Positions 33,207 to 43,370 of a stretch of 43,379 nt of DNA are shown in pieces; within the stretch, counting starts at the first letter, position 1, and each line of letters begins with the position of its first letter. The notes under the pieces were generated by a model. The model was not told the DNA's origin. It ran no database searches and was given only the letters and a program-made list of their open reading frames with translations. This DNA comes from Magnetococcales bacterium (GTDB lineage: Bacteria; Pseudomonadota; Magnetococcia; Magnetococcales; JADFYX01). The stretch lies in NCBI GenBank assembly GCA_015232405.1, contig JADFZS010000035.1:1-43379 (forward strand), given 5' to 3'. Both the position numbers and the translations under genes were made by a program.

Positions 33207-35879
33207 CTAAGCCGGAACAGCTTGGGATGGTTGATTTTCCAACAACAGGCTACCAATTTCAGGAATACAAGAGCCACAGTTGGTCCCCGCTTTAAGTAAT
33301 CTACCGACCTCTTTAACATTTGTGGCTGCACCATTTAAAATTGCCGTTATTATTTTTTGTTCTCCCACCCCAAAACAGGCACATACTATTTTACCCTCAT
33401 CCATTTTAGCCTGTGAACTGCCACCCGATAATACAACACCGCGTTCTTGATTGCTTATTTCTGCTTTTTCAAATAGTTTAGCCATCTCACCATTGTGGCA
33501 AACGGGCCTGCTTTTAGCCATAAATAGGGAACCACCCAAACCATCACCAGACATAAAACCACCTCGATAGGCTAAATATCCGGTGTCGATATACTCCAAC
33601 CAAGCACTATCTGCTACATTGCTAAACAGACTTCTGGCAACAGATTGCCAGCTGCTAAAATCATCTTTTCCTGCCAGATCATATCTCCAAAGATTGCTAC
33701 CAACCTTAACCCTATTTGCATACAATAGACTTTTATCTGCTATATCCCCCCGGCAAAAGGCCACCCCTACCCAACCGGGTGTTAACGCTTTTATGGCAAC
33801 AGGGGTCTGTTTAAACTCTGGCTGTTTTGATTGGTGGTCCAAAAATGGGTGAACCAAGCTGTTAACGGTACTGTTACTGGAAAATTGTCTACTCCAGTGC
33901 ATTGGTGCGAAAAGCTCACCAACTCGCTGATTATTGTTTATAACAGCCCTGAACACACCATGCCCCAAAGCACTTTTCAGCTTTACCAATTCACCGTTGT
34001 TTATACCATATCTCTTAGCATCATCTGGGTGTATATCAAAATAAGGCTCTGGCTTGTGCCGCCCTAAACGTGGTGAGTTGCCACTTCTGGTCATGGTGTG
34101 CCATTGATCCCTAACTCTCCCACTGTTTAAAAGCAGTGGATAGGCTCTGTTTATTTTACCTTTTGGATCTTGAGGAATAACCGTAACAAGTCGAGCTTTA
34201 CCATTTTTTCTTGGATAGCCTTCTTGATATAAACGTTTTGTCCCCACACCAGGGGTTAAAACAGGCCACTGTATTGGCTTTAACAAATCATATTCTTCTG
34301 TGTTAAGTTGGGCCAAACCGGAAATATCAAAAACCCTTTGCCCACCATTTTTAAAACCAGACAACTGGGCATGTTCACAAAAAATTTCGTGCTCATTTTT
34401 ATAAGCAAAAGCATCTTTATGGCCCATTTTTTGGGCTACCTTGCTTATTATCCACCAGTCAGCTTTAGCTTGACCCGGTTTTTCAAGGAACGACCTCTGC
34501 CGGGAGATACATCGTTCTGAATTTGTAACTGTTCCCGATTTTTCACCCCATCCTAAAGCCGGCAGCATAATATCGGCATAACGGCTGGTATCGGTATTTT
34601 TAACTACATCAGAAACAACAACCATTGGGCATTTTTTTAACGCTTTTTTTACAAAAGAGCTATCTGGCAGACTTACTGCAGGGTTGGTTCCCATAATCCA
34701 GACAGCTTTTATCTTGCCATCTGCCATGGCTTTAAACATATCAACCGCTGTGTAACCCGGTTTTTTAACCAGGGGCTTACATCGCCAAAATTCTTTAACT
34801 AGTTTTCTATGTTCAGAGTTTGTTATATCCATATGGGCTGCCAGCTGATTTGCCAACGCGCCTACCTCACGTCCCCCCATGGCGTTGGGCTGTCCCGTTA
34901 GAGAAAATGGTCCCATTCCGGGTTTTCCAATTCGACCTGAATAGAGGTGACAGTTTAAGATTGCATTTACCTTACCTGTACCTGAAGTTGATTGATTGAT
35001 ACCCTGGGAAAAGAGCGTTACCACTTTTTGATTTTCTAAAAAAAGCTCATAAAACCTAGCAACATCATCTGTTTTTAGATTACACAGTCCGGCGACGGTT
35101 TTAATAGATGGGGCAGAGCTAACCGCCCACTCAATAGCATCGGCATCCTCTTCAATAAATCTACTATTTTCACGGTTATAACCTAAACTGCGCAACTCAT
35201 TTAACAGACCATTCCAAAGGGTGGCATCACTGCCGGGTTTTAGAGGTAGGTGAAAATCTGCAATATCGCATGTGGCTGTTTTTCGTGGATCGATAACCAC
35301 AATTTTTAAGTTGGGTTTTAGTTTTTTTGCCTCTACAACCCGTTGATAAATCACCGGATGACACCATGCTGCATTGGAGCCGGTAAAAATAACCAGATCC
35401 GCCAATTCAATATCTTCATAACAGCCCGGCACGCCATCAGCCCCAAAAGCCTGTTTTTGACCAGCAACAGTTGATGCCATGCAAAGTCGAGAGTTGCTAT
35501 CGATGTTATTAGAGCCAACAAAACCCTTCATAAGTTTATTGGCAACATAATAGTCCTCTGTAAGTAACTGACCTGAGACATAAAAGCCAACTGCATCGGG
35601 ACCGTAGCGTTTTATCACATCTAAAAAACTTATCGCTACTGCATCAATGGCACTGGGCCATGAAACATCTTTACCTGCAATTGTCGGCTGTAAAAGACGA
35701 CCTTCAATTGTGACAGTTTCCTGTAGAGCAGCCCCTTTTACACAAATTTTACCAATATTAGCCGGGTGTTCTGTGTCACCATTGACCACCACTTCACCAT
35801 CTTTAGCAATGGAACACTCCAATCCACACCCAACTCCACAATATGGACATGTGGTCTTAACTGGCTTGTTATTGCACAT
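33207..35879 (-). CDS. nasA: assimilatory nitrate reductase catalytic subunit NasA
   Basis: The 890-residue molybdopterin oxidoreductase reduces nitrate to nitrite in the cytoplasm. The N-terminus binds a [4Fe-4S] cluster (CPYCGVGCGLEC followed by a later GKICVKG). The Mo-bis-MGD domains include SNSRLCMASTVAG with the active-site region and GTNPAVS. At the C-terminus a BFD-type [2Fe-2S] module (CACFGVGEQKI...AGTNCGSCIPEIG) is fused, as in Klebsiella and other gammaproteobacterial NasA proteins. The ATG at 35879 overlaps the nirD stop by 11 bases; an in-frame ATG at 35912 is possible. It is the last gene of the nitrate assimilation operon. Confidence 0.95.
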   Translation of the reverse strand: MCNNKPVKTTCPYCGVGCGLECSIAKDGEVVVNGDTEHPANIGKICVKGAALQETVTIEGRLLQPTIAGKDVSWPSAIDAVAISFLDVIKRYGPDAVGFYVSGQLLTEDYYVANKLMKGFVGSNNIDSNSRLCMASTVAGQKQAFGADGVPGCYEDIELADLVIFTGSNAAWCHPVIYQRVVEAKKLKPNLKIVVIDPRKTATCDIADFHLPLKPGSDATLWNGLLNELRSLGYNRENSRFIEEDADAIEWAVSSAPSIKTVAGLCNLKTDDVARFYELFLENQKVVTLFSQGINQSTSGTGKVNAILNCHLYSGRIGKPGMGPFSLTGQPNAMGGREVGALANQLAAHMDITNSEHRKLVKEFWRCKPLVKKPGYTAVDMFKAMADGKIKAVWIMGTNPAVSLPDSSFVKKALKKCPMVVVSDVVKNTDTSRYADIMLPALGWGEKSGTVTNSERCISRQRSFLEKPGQAKADWWIISKVAQKMGHKDAFAYKNEHEIFCEHAQLSGFKNGGQRVFDISGLAQLNTEEYDLLKPIQWPVLTPGVGTKRLYQEGYPRKNGKARLVTVIPQDPKGKINRAYPLLLNSGRVRDQWHTMTRSGNSPRLGRHKPEPYFDIHPDDAKRYGINNGELVKLKSALGHGVFRAVINNNQRVGELFAPMHWSRQFSSNSTVNSLVHPFLDHQSKQPEFKQTPVAIKALTPGWVGVAFCRGDIADKSLLYANRVKVGSNLWRYDLAGKDDFSSWQSVARSLFSNVADSAWLEYIDTGYLAYRGGFMSGDGLGGSLFMAKSRPVCHNGEMAKLFEKAEISNQERGVVLSGGSSQAKMDEGKIVCACFGVGEQKIITAILNGAATNVKEVGRLLKAGTNCGSCIPEIGSLLLENQPSQAVPA

Positions 35880-36198
35880 AATCGACAGAAAGGGAGAGGT
35901 ATATTTCTCCATCCTCTATTTTAATTGGATAGTGGCCCGTTGCTCCTTTATCGGCCCCTGTTGCCTCACCAGTTGCCAAATCAAATGTCCAGTTATGTAG
36001 GGGGCAGGTTATTTGCTCACCATGGACTATCCCCTCAGAAATCGGCCCTCCTTTATGGGGACATTTATTGTTTAAAGCGTAAATTGAGTCTGATACAGTA
36101 CGAAAAATTGCAATATCACCAGATGACTCAGTTTTAACCACCCGTGAACCTTGACGGGGAATATCTTCAATACGGCCTATGTTGATCCAAGAGTTCAT
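35869..36198 (-). CDS. nirD: assimilatory nitrite reductase small subunit NirD (Rieske)
   Basis: This 109-residue protein has a Rieske-type [2Fe-2S] site: CPHKGGPISEG (Cys-x-His) and CPLHNWTFDLATGEA (Cys-x-x-His). It is the small subunit that joins NirB in the NADH-dependent nitrite reductase. Its ATG overlaps the nirB stop by four bases, and nasA overlaps its end, so the three genes are translationally coupled. The length matches the NirD family (about 105-110). Confidence 0.96.
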   Translation of the reverse strand: MNSWINIGRIEDIPRQGSRVVKTESSGDIAIFRTVSDSIYALNNKCPHKGGPISEGIVHGEQITCPLHNWTFDLATGEATGADKGATGHYPIKIEDGEIYLSLSVDYVQ

Positions 36199-38648
36199 GC
36201 CACTTTCTCCTTGTTCTGGGTTACCGTATACAGTGGTGTAAACTCATGCCCACCTTCTCCATTTGCAATCTGTTCTTTCCAAGGGTCTACACTGTTTTTA
36301 TGGGCTTTTTTAAATTCATCCGCCAACTTTTTTCGCCCCAACTCATCTTCAACAATACGGGATTTTACATAGTCGATACCTACTCGTTCGATAAAAGGTG
36401 CGGTACGTTCCAAATAGCGGGCCTCCTTACGGTAGAACTGCATAAACGCTGCGGCATACTCCTCAACCTGTGCCGTGGTTTCAACCTTTACCAAAAGGTC
36501 GGTCTCTCTCACCTTTATGCCACCGTTGCCACCAACATGAAGCTCCCAGCCAGAGTCCACCCCAACAACACCAAAATCTTTGATGGTGGCCTCGGCACAG
36601 TTTCGGGGACAACCAGATACTGCCAATTTATATTTATGGGGGGTCCAAACATTCCAAGTAAGTTCTTCTAGGGTAACACCCATAGCTTCTGAACTTTGGG
36701 TTCCAAAACGACACCATTTATCACCAACACAGGTTTTAACTGTTCGCATGGCTTTGCCATAGGCATGACCTGATACCATGTCATGGGTCCCAAGGTCTGC
36801 CCACACCTTGGGGAGATCCTCTTTTTTTACACCCAACATTGTCAGACGTTGACCACCAGTGAACTTCACTTCTGGTATGGAATATTTATCAACAATATCG
36901 GCAATTGCCCGGAGTTGATCCGGTGATGTTACCCCACCAAATATTCGCGGAATAACCGAGTAGGTTCCATCTTTTTGAATATTGGCGTGTACCCTCTCAT
37001 TGATAAAACGTGACTGGGGGTTCTCTTTATGCTCTGCAGGCCACAGTGCATGGATATAATAGTTAATCGCCTGACGACAGGTAGGGCAGCCATCTGAGCT
37101 GCTGAAGTTTAATGATTTATAGGTTGCTGCATGGGTGGTCAGTTTATTTTGCTTAATTTCATCTCTTACATCATCGGAACTCAACTTGGTACAACCACAT
37201 AGCGGTTTTAGACTTATGGCAACATACTCACCACCCAAAGTATCAGCTAGAACCCCCTCGACCAAATTAACACATGAGCCACAAGATGAAGCGGCTTTGG
37301 TAAATGCTTTTACCTCCTCTACCGTCTTTAAACCTTTTGCCAATATTGTATCGACAATGGTCTGTTTTTTAACGCCATTACAGCCACATATCTCTTTATC
37401 CATAGGCATGTCAGCTGTGTTTGAACTGCTTGCTTCACCACCAATAGCACTCTGTCCAAACAGCAGGGTGTCACGTATATCACTGATATCTGTCTTCTGT
37501 TTCATCAAATCCAGATACCACAAACCATCAGCAGCATCCCCCAACAAAACAGCACCTTGAATTTGATTGTTACGAATTATCAATTTTTTATAAACACTGC
37601 GGGAAGGATCCCGAAAAATAATCTCATCGGTGTTATCATCGCCATTTATATCACCTGAGGAGAAAAGATCTATTCCGGTAACTTTTAATCTGGTAGATAC
37701 AGTAGAACCAGTATATGCCCCTGGCTCTTTGTCCCCGGCAAGATAGTTTGCCAACACTCGCCCCTGTTCATAAAGGGGAGCCACAAGCCCGTACAGATCC
37801 CCCCTATGTTCTACACACTCACCAACTGCTACAATGTCCGGGTCGCTTGTGACCATTAAATCGTCAACAATTATACCCCGTTCACAATCCAAACCTGCAT
37901 CTTTAGCCAGGGCTATACTGGGACGAACCCCCACCGCCATAACAACAAGGTCAACATCAATGCTAGAACCATCTTTAAAGCTCACCCCGGTTACCTTGCC
38001 ATTTTCACCTAAAATACTCTTTGTAGATGCCCCAAGCAGAAACTTCATGCCCTGCTCTTCCAACTCACTCTTTAGCATAGCTGCCGATACAGCATCTAAC
38101 TGTCGCTCCATTAATATGTCCATCAAATGGACGACAGTTACCTCCATACCTCTTTTTAGCAAACCATTTGCCGCCTCTAAACCCAACAATCCTCCACCTA
38201 TAACCACAGCTTTTTTCGAACTTTTTGCAGCTGCAACCATCATCTCCACATCTTTTATATCGCGAAAAGCCACAACACCATCTAAGTCATGACCGGGAAA
38301 CGGGATGATTACCGGATCTGACCCTGTAGCCAACATGAGTTTATCGTAGGATACCGTTGTGCCATCTTTTGCCACCACCTGTTTTTTTGCCCTATCAATT
38401 TTTTCAACAGGGTTTCCAATTGATAGCTGGATATTATTATCTTGATACCATTGGGTGGTGTTGATCATTATCTCATGTAGCTCTTTTTCTCCGGCAAGCA
38501 CCGGAGAAAGCATGATGCGGTTATAGTTACCATGTGGTTCAGCACCAAATACTGTAATGTCGTAACGATCTGGAGCTTTGGCAATCAACTCCTCAATGGT
38601 CTTCATGCCTGCCATTCCGTTACCAATTAGTATCAATTTCTCTTTCAT
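36195..38648 (-). CDS. nirB: assimilatory nitrite reductase large subunit NirB
   Basis: The 817-residue flavoprotein reduces nitrite to ammonium with NADH. Domains in order: FAD-binding (LILIGNGMAGMKTIEEL), NAD-binding (VIGGGLLGLEAANGL), two BFD-like [2Fe-2S] modules (CGCNGVKKQ...SSCGSCVN and CGCTKLSSD...CPTCRQ), ferredoxin-like sulfite/nitrite reductase half-domains, and the siroheme/[4Fe-4S] ligands in CVGDKWCRFG and SGCPRNCAEA. The start chosen is the second ATG (38648), because GAGG lies six bases before it; the ATG at 38654 directly abuts that site. It is followed by nirD with a four-base overlap. Confidence 0.97.
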   Translation of the reverse strand: MKEKLILIGNGMAGMKTIEELIAKAPDRYDITVFGAEPHGNYNRIMLSPVLAGEKELHEIMINTTQWYQDNNIQLSIGNPVEKIDRAKKQVVAKDGTTVSYDKLMLATGSDPVIIPFPGHDLDGVVAFRDIKDVEMMVAAAKSSKKAVVIGGGLLGLEAANGLLKRGMEVTVVHLMDILMERQLDAVSAAMLKSELEEQGMKFLLGASTKSILGENGKVTGVSFKDGSSIDVDLVVMAVGVRPSIALAKDAGLDCERGIIVDDLMVTSDPDIVAVGECVEHRGDLYGLVAPLYEQGRVLANYLAGDKEPGAYTGSTVSTRLKVTGIDLFSSGDINGDDNTDEIIFRDPSRSVYKKLIIRNNQIQGAVLLGDAADGLWYLDLMKQKTDISDIRDTLLFGQSAIGGEASSSNTADMPMDKEICGCNGVKKQTIVDTILAKGLKTVEEVKAFTKAASSCGSCVNLVEGVLADTLGGEYVAISLKPLCGCTKLSSDDVRDEIKQNKLTTHAATYKSLNFSSSDGCPTCRQAINYYIHALWPAEHKENPQSRFINERVHANIQKDGTYSVIPRIFGGVTSPDQLRAIADIVDKYSIPEVKFTGGQRLTMLGVKKEDLPKVWADLGTHDMVSGHAYGKAMRTVKTCVGDKWCRFGTQSSEAMGVTLEELTWNVWTPHKYKLAVSGCPRNCAEATIKDFGVVGVDSGWELHVGGNGGIKVRETDLLVKVETTAQVEEYAAAFMQFYRKEARYLERTAPFIERVGIDYVKSRIVEDELGRKKLADEFKKAHKNSVDPWKEQIANGEGGHEFTPLYTVTQNKEKVA

Positions 38649-38859
38649 AACCATCCTCTATTTAATCAATAGTAGTAAAAACTTGTAGATAGTTACCGCA
38701 ACTACTGTTCCAACAGCATTTATACTTATATTTCAATATGTTATAAAACAAATAACAAAATAAACATTTTATTTTTATATTATTTGCCTAATTTTTAATC
38801 ACATATATTTAATAGATAGCTTGATGATGAATAAAAATGCAGCAGGATAACTTGGTGGT

Positions 38860-40566
38860 TTATGGTGTGGAGCTGTTCAACAAAAAGAAGAGAACTAGGT
38901 TTAACAACAGCAACAATCCAGTCATCACCTGCCAGACAAGCATAGGGTTACGCTGGATAAGGGGGATATGTTTTTCTTTAGCAAGCTGAGGGTTTGGGTG
39001 GGTAAAATCTTGGACAAATTCTGACAACAGATCATATCTAAGTTTTGGATCTTGCTGCACAGCTTTGGCTATGGCTCCATCCATCCAGGTAGGTACAAGT
39101 GGGTTGTGTGTGCTAGCTGGTATGTAGCACTCCCTTTTTGTATCACCTTCGGCATAAGGGAGCCTACCTGTTAGCATCTCATAGACGATCACCCCGATTG
39201 AATAGATATCTGACCTTTTTGTTCCGGGATTGTTGGCAAAATATTCAGGTGCGCTATAACTTTTAGTACCAAGATTCTCTTCTCGTTGTATGGGGGTTGC
39301 TATCTCGGCTATTCCACCTATTTTTACCGAGCCAAAATCGATAATTTTTATCAGCCCCTCTTTGGTGATAAAGATATTCTGTGGTTTTAGATCTCTATGG
39401 AGCATCTCCAACCGATGAAACACCCGTACACCATTGACAATCTGGGCTAGCAACTCCTGAACCTTGGTAATTTCCGCCAGAGGATTATCTTCCATCCAGC
39501 TTTGCAGTGTCATACCGTCAAGAGACTCCAATACCATATAGAGAAAATGCCTCCTTTGCCCCACTTCAAGAATATCCATAACGTGGTGGCTATCCATACG
39601 CTTTCCTGCCCACTCTTCATGATAAAACCGTTCAATATAGGCTGGATCATCGCTAAAATTTACCGATGGAGTTTTTATAACCACAACCTTATCATTAATT
39701 TCATCCCTTGCTCGATATAGCTGTGATGTCGAACTTGAATGCAGCTCTGCTACAATACGGTAGCCATCTAGCACCATACCTATCTGAAGCTCTGGTGGAA
39801 AAGGCAGTGTTGTTAAATCTTGACAAACCTCAGCAACATCTTGGCTGGGAAGAGCTTTAACCTCTACAACCATGCAGGTTACATTATCTAATGAGCTGTT
39901 GTTTATAGCACTGTTACAAATATTTTTAGCAACAAGATCGGGATCAACTTGTTTTGCTTGCAACTGTTCTACAAAAAGGCTATCGGGTACAAAATCACGC
40001 ACCCCATCACTCATCAACAAAAAAAAGTCCCCAACCATAAGTGGCACAGTCAGACAATCTATCTCAAGGTCCGAATCCGCCCCCATAGCACGGCTTAGAT
40101 ACTCTCGCTCGGCAGAAACCTGTACCCGGTGTGGACGGGTAAGGGTTTCGACCTCCATGCCCGAAATTTTAACAATACAGGAATCACCAACATGAAACAG
40201 ATGTCCTGTGGTAGATTTAAGTATCAAGGCACTCAAAGTGGTGACCAAACCCCTGCGAGACTCTTGCCTACGTTGTCCCTCACTAAAAAGCCAGCTATTG
40301 GTTGCGGAGAGAATTTTTTGGGCGGAGGTTTTTACAGTCCATGATTCTGAAGTACTAAAATAGTCGTTGATAAAACTTTTTACCGCAAATTCACTTGCTT
40401 CAGCTCCACTATCACAGCAGCTGACACCATCAGCCAGAAGTGCTACAGCCCCTTTAGTTTGCAATAGATGGGGTTCAGGTATCATCCAACCACAAAAATC
40501 CTGGTTTTCATTTTTTTTACCTTTGTCGCTATAATAGCCAACGGATATTTCAAGCTTTTTTTTCAT
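38860..40566 (-). CDS. fused PP2C phosphatase-Ser/Thr protein kinase with C-terminal membrane anchor
   Basis: The 568-residue bifunctional protein has a PP2C domain (about 1-235) with metal-binding D46-G47 (LLADGVS), GDSC at 127-130, MSDGVRDF and DNVT at 227-230. A Hanks-type kinase follows (about 269-520) with the ATP lysine in VVVIK (298), HRDLKPQN at 390-397 and DFG at 410-412; the glycine loop is degenerate (ELHSSSTSQLY). One transmembrane helix (about 546-564) ends the chain, so both domains are cytoplasmic. It sits between narK and nirB on the same strand, a placement recurrent in gammaproteobacterial nitrate-assimilation loci. Regulation of nitrate uptake or reduction by reversible phosphorylation is likely, but its target is unknown. 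Confidence 0.92.
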   Translation of the reverse strand: MKKKLEISVGYYSDKGKKNENQDFCGWMIPEPHLLQTKGAVALLADGVSCCDSGAEASEFAVKSFINDYFSTSESWTVKTSAQKILSATNSWLFSEGQRRQESRRGLVTTLSALILKSTTGHLFHVGDSCIVKISGMEVETLTRPHRVQVSAEREYLSRAMGADSDLEIDCLTVPLMVGDFFLLMSDGVRDFVPDSLFVEQLQAKQVDPDLVAKNICNSAINNSSLDNVTCMVVEVKALPSQDVAEVCQDLTTLPFPPELQIGMVLDGYRIVAELHSSSTSQLYRARDEINDKVVVIKTPSVNFSDDPAYIERFYHEEWAGKRMDSHHVMDILEVGQRRHFLYMVLESLDGMTLQSWMEDNPLAEITKVQELLAQIVNGVRVFHRLEMLHRDLKPQNIFITKEGLIKIIDFGSVKIGGIAEIATPIQREENLGTKSYSAPEYFANNPGTKRSDIYSIGVIVYEMLTGRLPYAEGDTKRECYIPASTHNPLVPTWMDGAIAKAVQQDPKLRYDLLSEFVQDFTHPNPQLAKEKHIPLIQRNPMLVWQVMTGLLLLLNLVLFFLLNSSTP

Positions 40567-40640
40567 AATATAAAAATTTTAAAAATGCAGATCTTAAAAA
40601 GAGTTGCCCATTAAAAACCCAACCTTAAAACCCTAACTGA

Positions 40641-40656
40641 GGGCTATTTCAAGCCC
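40641..40656. other. small stem-loop between narK and the kinase gene
   Basis: GGGCT and AGCCC form a five-base stem with a six-base loop within the 108-base gap. There is no U tract in the narK direction, so termination is doubtful; it may be an attenuator or an mRNA processing point. Confidence 0.3.
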
Positions 40657-40674
40657 CCAGCTTAAAAGTAAAAG

Positions 40675-42147
40675 TTATGAAACTTCAATCATCTGCACTG
40701 TGCCGTCAGGCATAACTTCCGCCATAGCCCCCTCTGGCTCATCTAAAAACTGTACAGCTGCCAGAGCAATTAAGGCTGAAGAGGCAATAATCAAAAAGAA
40801 AACTTGCGCCTCAACAAATGACAATACGGTAAGAAAGGTCACTGCACCAACGTTTCCATACGCCCCTGTCATACCTGCAACCTGACCTGTTAAACGTCTT
40901 TTAACCAAGGGTACCATGGCAAACACCGCCCCTTCACCAGACTGCACAAAAAATGAACACAACATGGTAGCAGCAACCGCTAATGGTAGTGACCAGCTGG
41001 AGTCCACAGTACCGAGAATCATATACCCAACCACCAAACCACTAATTAATATGGTCAAGGTTCTCTTTCTTCCAAAACGATCACTCAACCAACCACCACC
41101 GGGACGGGCAACAAGGTTCATAAAGGCAAAACCGGATGCCAACAGACCTGCTAAAACCGGGGATAGTTTAAAAGTCTCCAAAAAAAACATGGGCAACATA
41201 GAGACAACTGCCAGCTCAGAACCAAAAGTAACAAAATATGATACACTTAAAATAGCAACCTGTTTAAACTTGTATTTATGAATTTCCGGTACAGGTGCGT
41301 TGATGTTCTCCCTGTTAACACTATAAGCCTTCATGGCATCCACTATATAGAGCAGAACCAAGCCAGAATATATCACGGTTGCCACTAATGAGGTGAGCAT
41401 ACCCAAGCCAGCTGGGGATAGCTTCCAGGTTAACACCGCTAAAGCAGCATACATTGGTATTTTCATGAATAGATAAAAAATAAAATCACCCTTACTTGTT
41501 ACCTCCAAAGCCCCACTTTTTTTTGGTTTGAAATAGGTAGAACCCTTGGGGGTATCTGTTACACTTTTATAGTAGATAACAGAATAGACCATGGCGACAA
41601 CACCTGTAACTCCTATGGCATATCTCCAACCATCATCACCACCAAAGACCAAGGCCAGAGTTGGCAACGACATAGCGGCAGCTGCGGAGCCGAAATTACC
41701 CCACCCCCCATAAATACCTTCGGCAATTCCAACCTGTTTTGCCGGAAACCACTCACTAACCATGCGAATACCAATAACAAACCCAGCACCAATTCCCCCC
41801 AACAACAACCGAGAGATAGCCAACTGCTGAAATGAATCTGCCATGGCAAACATTAAACATGGAATACCTGCTATAAACAGCAGCCAAGAGTAAGTGATTC
41901 GAGGGCCAAATTTATCCACCAACATACCGATAATAATTCGGGCAGGTATGGTTAATGCCACATTTAATATCAACAGGGTTTTAACCTCCTGTTTGCTCAA
42001 ACCAAAGCTTCCCTGTATGGCTGCCATCAAAGGGGCATGGTTAAACCAAACAAAAAATGTGATAAAAAAAGCAAACCAGGTTAAATGTAATACCCTTATC
42101 TTGCCAGTGAATGAAATCAGGTTGAGCTTTGCGTCAGCCACAGTCAT
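40675..42147 (-). CDS. narK: nitrate/nitrite transporter, NarK/NasA family (MFS)
   Basis: The 490-residue protein has twelve predicted membrane helices. It shows family features such as [18 protein letters not shown] in helix 1, [15 protein letters not shown] after helix 2, and the glycine-rich nitrate signatures [18 protein letters not shown] with [16 protein letters not shown], and later [12 protein letters not shown]. It would import nitrate for assimilation. The start is the ATG at 42147, preceded by AAAAGGAG at 42154-42161; an upstream in-frame start would add ten residues without support. It is the first gene of the nitrate operon. No sigma-54 site or NasR-type leader hairpin was found upstream. 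Confidence 0.95.
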   Translation of the reverse strand: MTVADAKLNLISFTGKIRVLHLTWFAFFITFFVWFNHAPLMAAIQGSFGLSKQEVKTLLILNVALTIPARIIIGMLVDKFGPRITYSWLLFIAGIPCLMFAMADSFQQLAISRLLLGGIGAGFVIGIRMVSEWFPAKQVGIAEGIYGGWGNFGSAAAAMSLPTLALVFGGDDGWRYAIGVTGVVAMVYSVIYYKSVTDTPKGSTYFKPKKSGALEVTSKGDFIFYLFMKIPMYAALAVLTWKLSPAGLGMLTSLVATVIYSGLVLLYIVDAMKAYSVNRENINAPVPEIHKYKFKQVAILSVSYFVTFGSELAVVSMLPMFFLETFKLSPVLAGLLASGFAFMNLVARPGGGWLSDRFGRKRTLTILISGLVVGYMILGTVDSSWSLPLAVAATMLCSFFVQSGEGAVFAMVPLVKRRLTGQVAGMTGAYGNVGAVTFLTVLSFVEAQVFFLIIASSALIALAAVQFLDEPEGAMAEVMPDGTVQMIEVS

Positions 42148-42527
42148 GTACATCTCCTTTTGTCTTAAAAAATCCAAATACCACGAGTTAAATATGCAGC
42201 CACACCCAAACAGAGTGACTATGTTGATAACTCAGCACGATGGATGCCAACGCAGATATGTCTATTTATCATGCTGTTATTACTAGTTATTCTAACAACA
42301 ACCCAACAAACCCAAAAACTTTCTGTGATTAATTTTTACGCATATAGTACTTAAATATTTTGTTTTTACAGGCCATGCTTAAAAAAAGTGCAGATAGAGC
42401 AAACCCTGGCATCACTACAGCCAATTTATCTCTCTTTTCAAAAAGCAGATAACCCCAATAAAATAACAGCACTGGCTGTAGCAAAAAATATCAGGGGTAA
42501 TGAGTAATTTGTATGTTAACCTACGTG
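42148..42527. other. divergent region between narK and rnpB, about 380 bp
   Basis: This AT-rich stretch must hold the promoters of the nitrate operon and of rnpB. No protein-like reading frame was found. A sigma-54 element with correct spacing is absent, and I see no clear pair of hexaloop hairpins of the NasR/NasT antitermination type. Confidence 0.45.
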
Positions 42528-42920
<393 letters not shown>

Positions 42921-42973
42921 TTTTAATTATCTCTATACATCATTTAAATTAAATACAAACCAATACAACAAAC

Positions 42974-43000
42974 TTCGCTAGCAAGCTCGTTCCTACAAGG
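42974..43000. repeat. REP-like short palindromic sequence
   Basis: TTCGCTAGCAAGCTCG followed by TTCCTACAAGG strongly resembles the REP family common in Pseudomonas and other gammaproteobacteria (consensus roughly TTCGCGAGCAAGCTCGCTCCTACA). Only one copy was seen in the window. These elements are usually mobilised by RAYT transposases; none is visible here. Confidence 0.65.
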
Positions 43001-43031
43001 TTTGCAACCATTGACTTTTGCAAACCACAAA

Positions 43032-43370
43032 CTATAGCCCTTTACAGGGAAAACTATCAATCATAGAAGCTGCCACACATCCATATGCATCCCAAATTCC
43101 TCCTCTTTGGTTTGTTTGCGCCCAATTTATAAACTTCTGTGTTAGCTGTTTTGGGGTTGTGTTCTCAGGTATGCAAACTCCAACCTCACCATTATCGGCA
43201 ACAGCTTCCAAATAACCAACACATAAGCCAACCTCAAAAACAGAGGCACTGTTGCAGTGGTCAACTATATCCTGACATAACTTAAATGTAGCTTCAGCAT
43301 TGCCGAGACTACTGAGGCTAATGAATATGTGGATTGAAAAGACAAAAAAGAGATATTTTATTTTTTGCAC
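43032..43370 (-). CDS. Rap1a/Tai-like small secreted protein
   Basis: This 112-residue protein has a signal peptide (hydrophobic about 6-20, cleavage near GNA-EA) and six cysteines in the mature part. The pattern LCVGYLEAVADNG...VCIPENTTPKQLTQKFINWAQ...CVAASMIDSFPC matches the Rap1a/Tai immunity family, periplasmic proteins that neutralise type VI amidase effectors in some bacteria. Many family members are not linked to a toxin, and none is visible here. The start is a GTG only nine bases from the window edge; an earlier start outside the window is possible. Confidence 0.78.
   Translation of the reverse strand: MQKIKYLFFVFSIHIFISLSSLGNAEATFKLCQDIVDHCNSASVFEVGLCVGYLEAVADNGEVGVCIPENTTPKQLTQKFINWAQTNQRGGIWDAYGCVAASMIDSFPCKGL

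Noticed and set aside
42370..42400. possible sigma-54 element upstream of narK on the minus strand
   Set aside because: TGCAC and GC elements are present but two bases too far apart and the -24 GG is missing.
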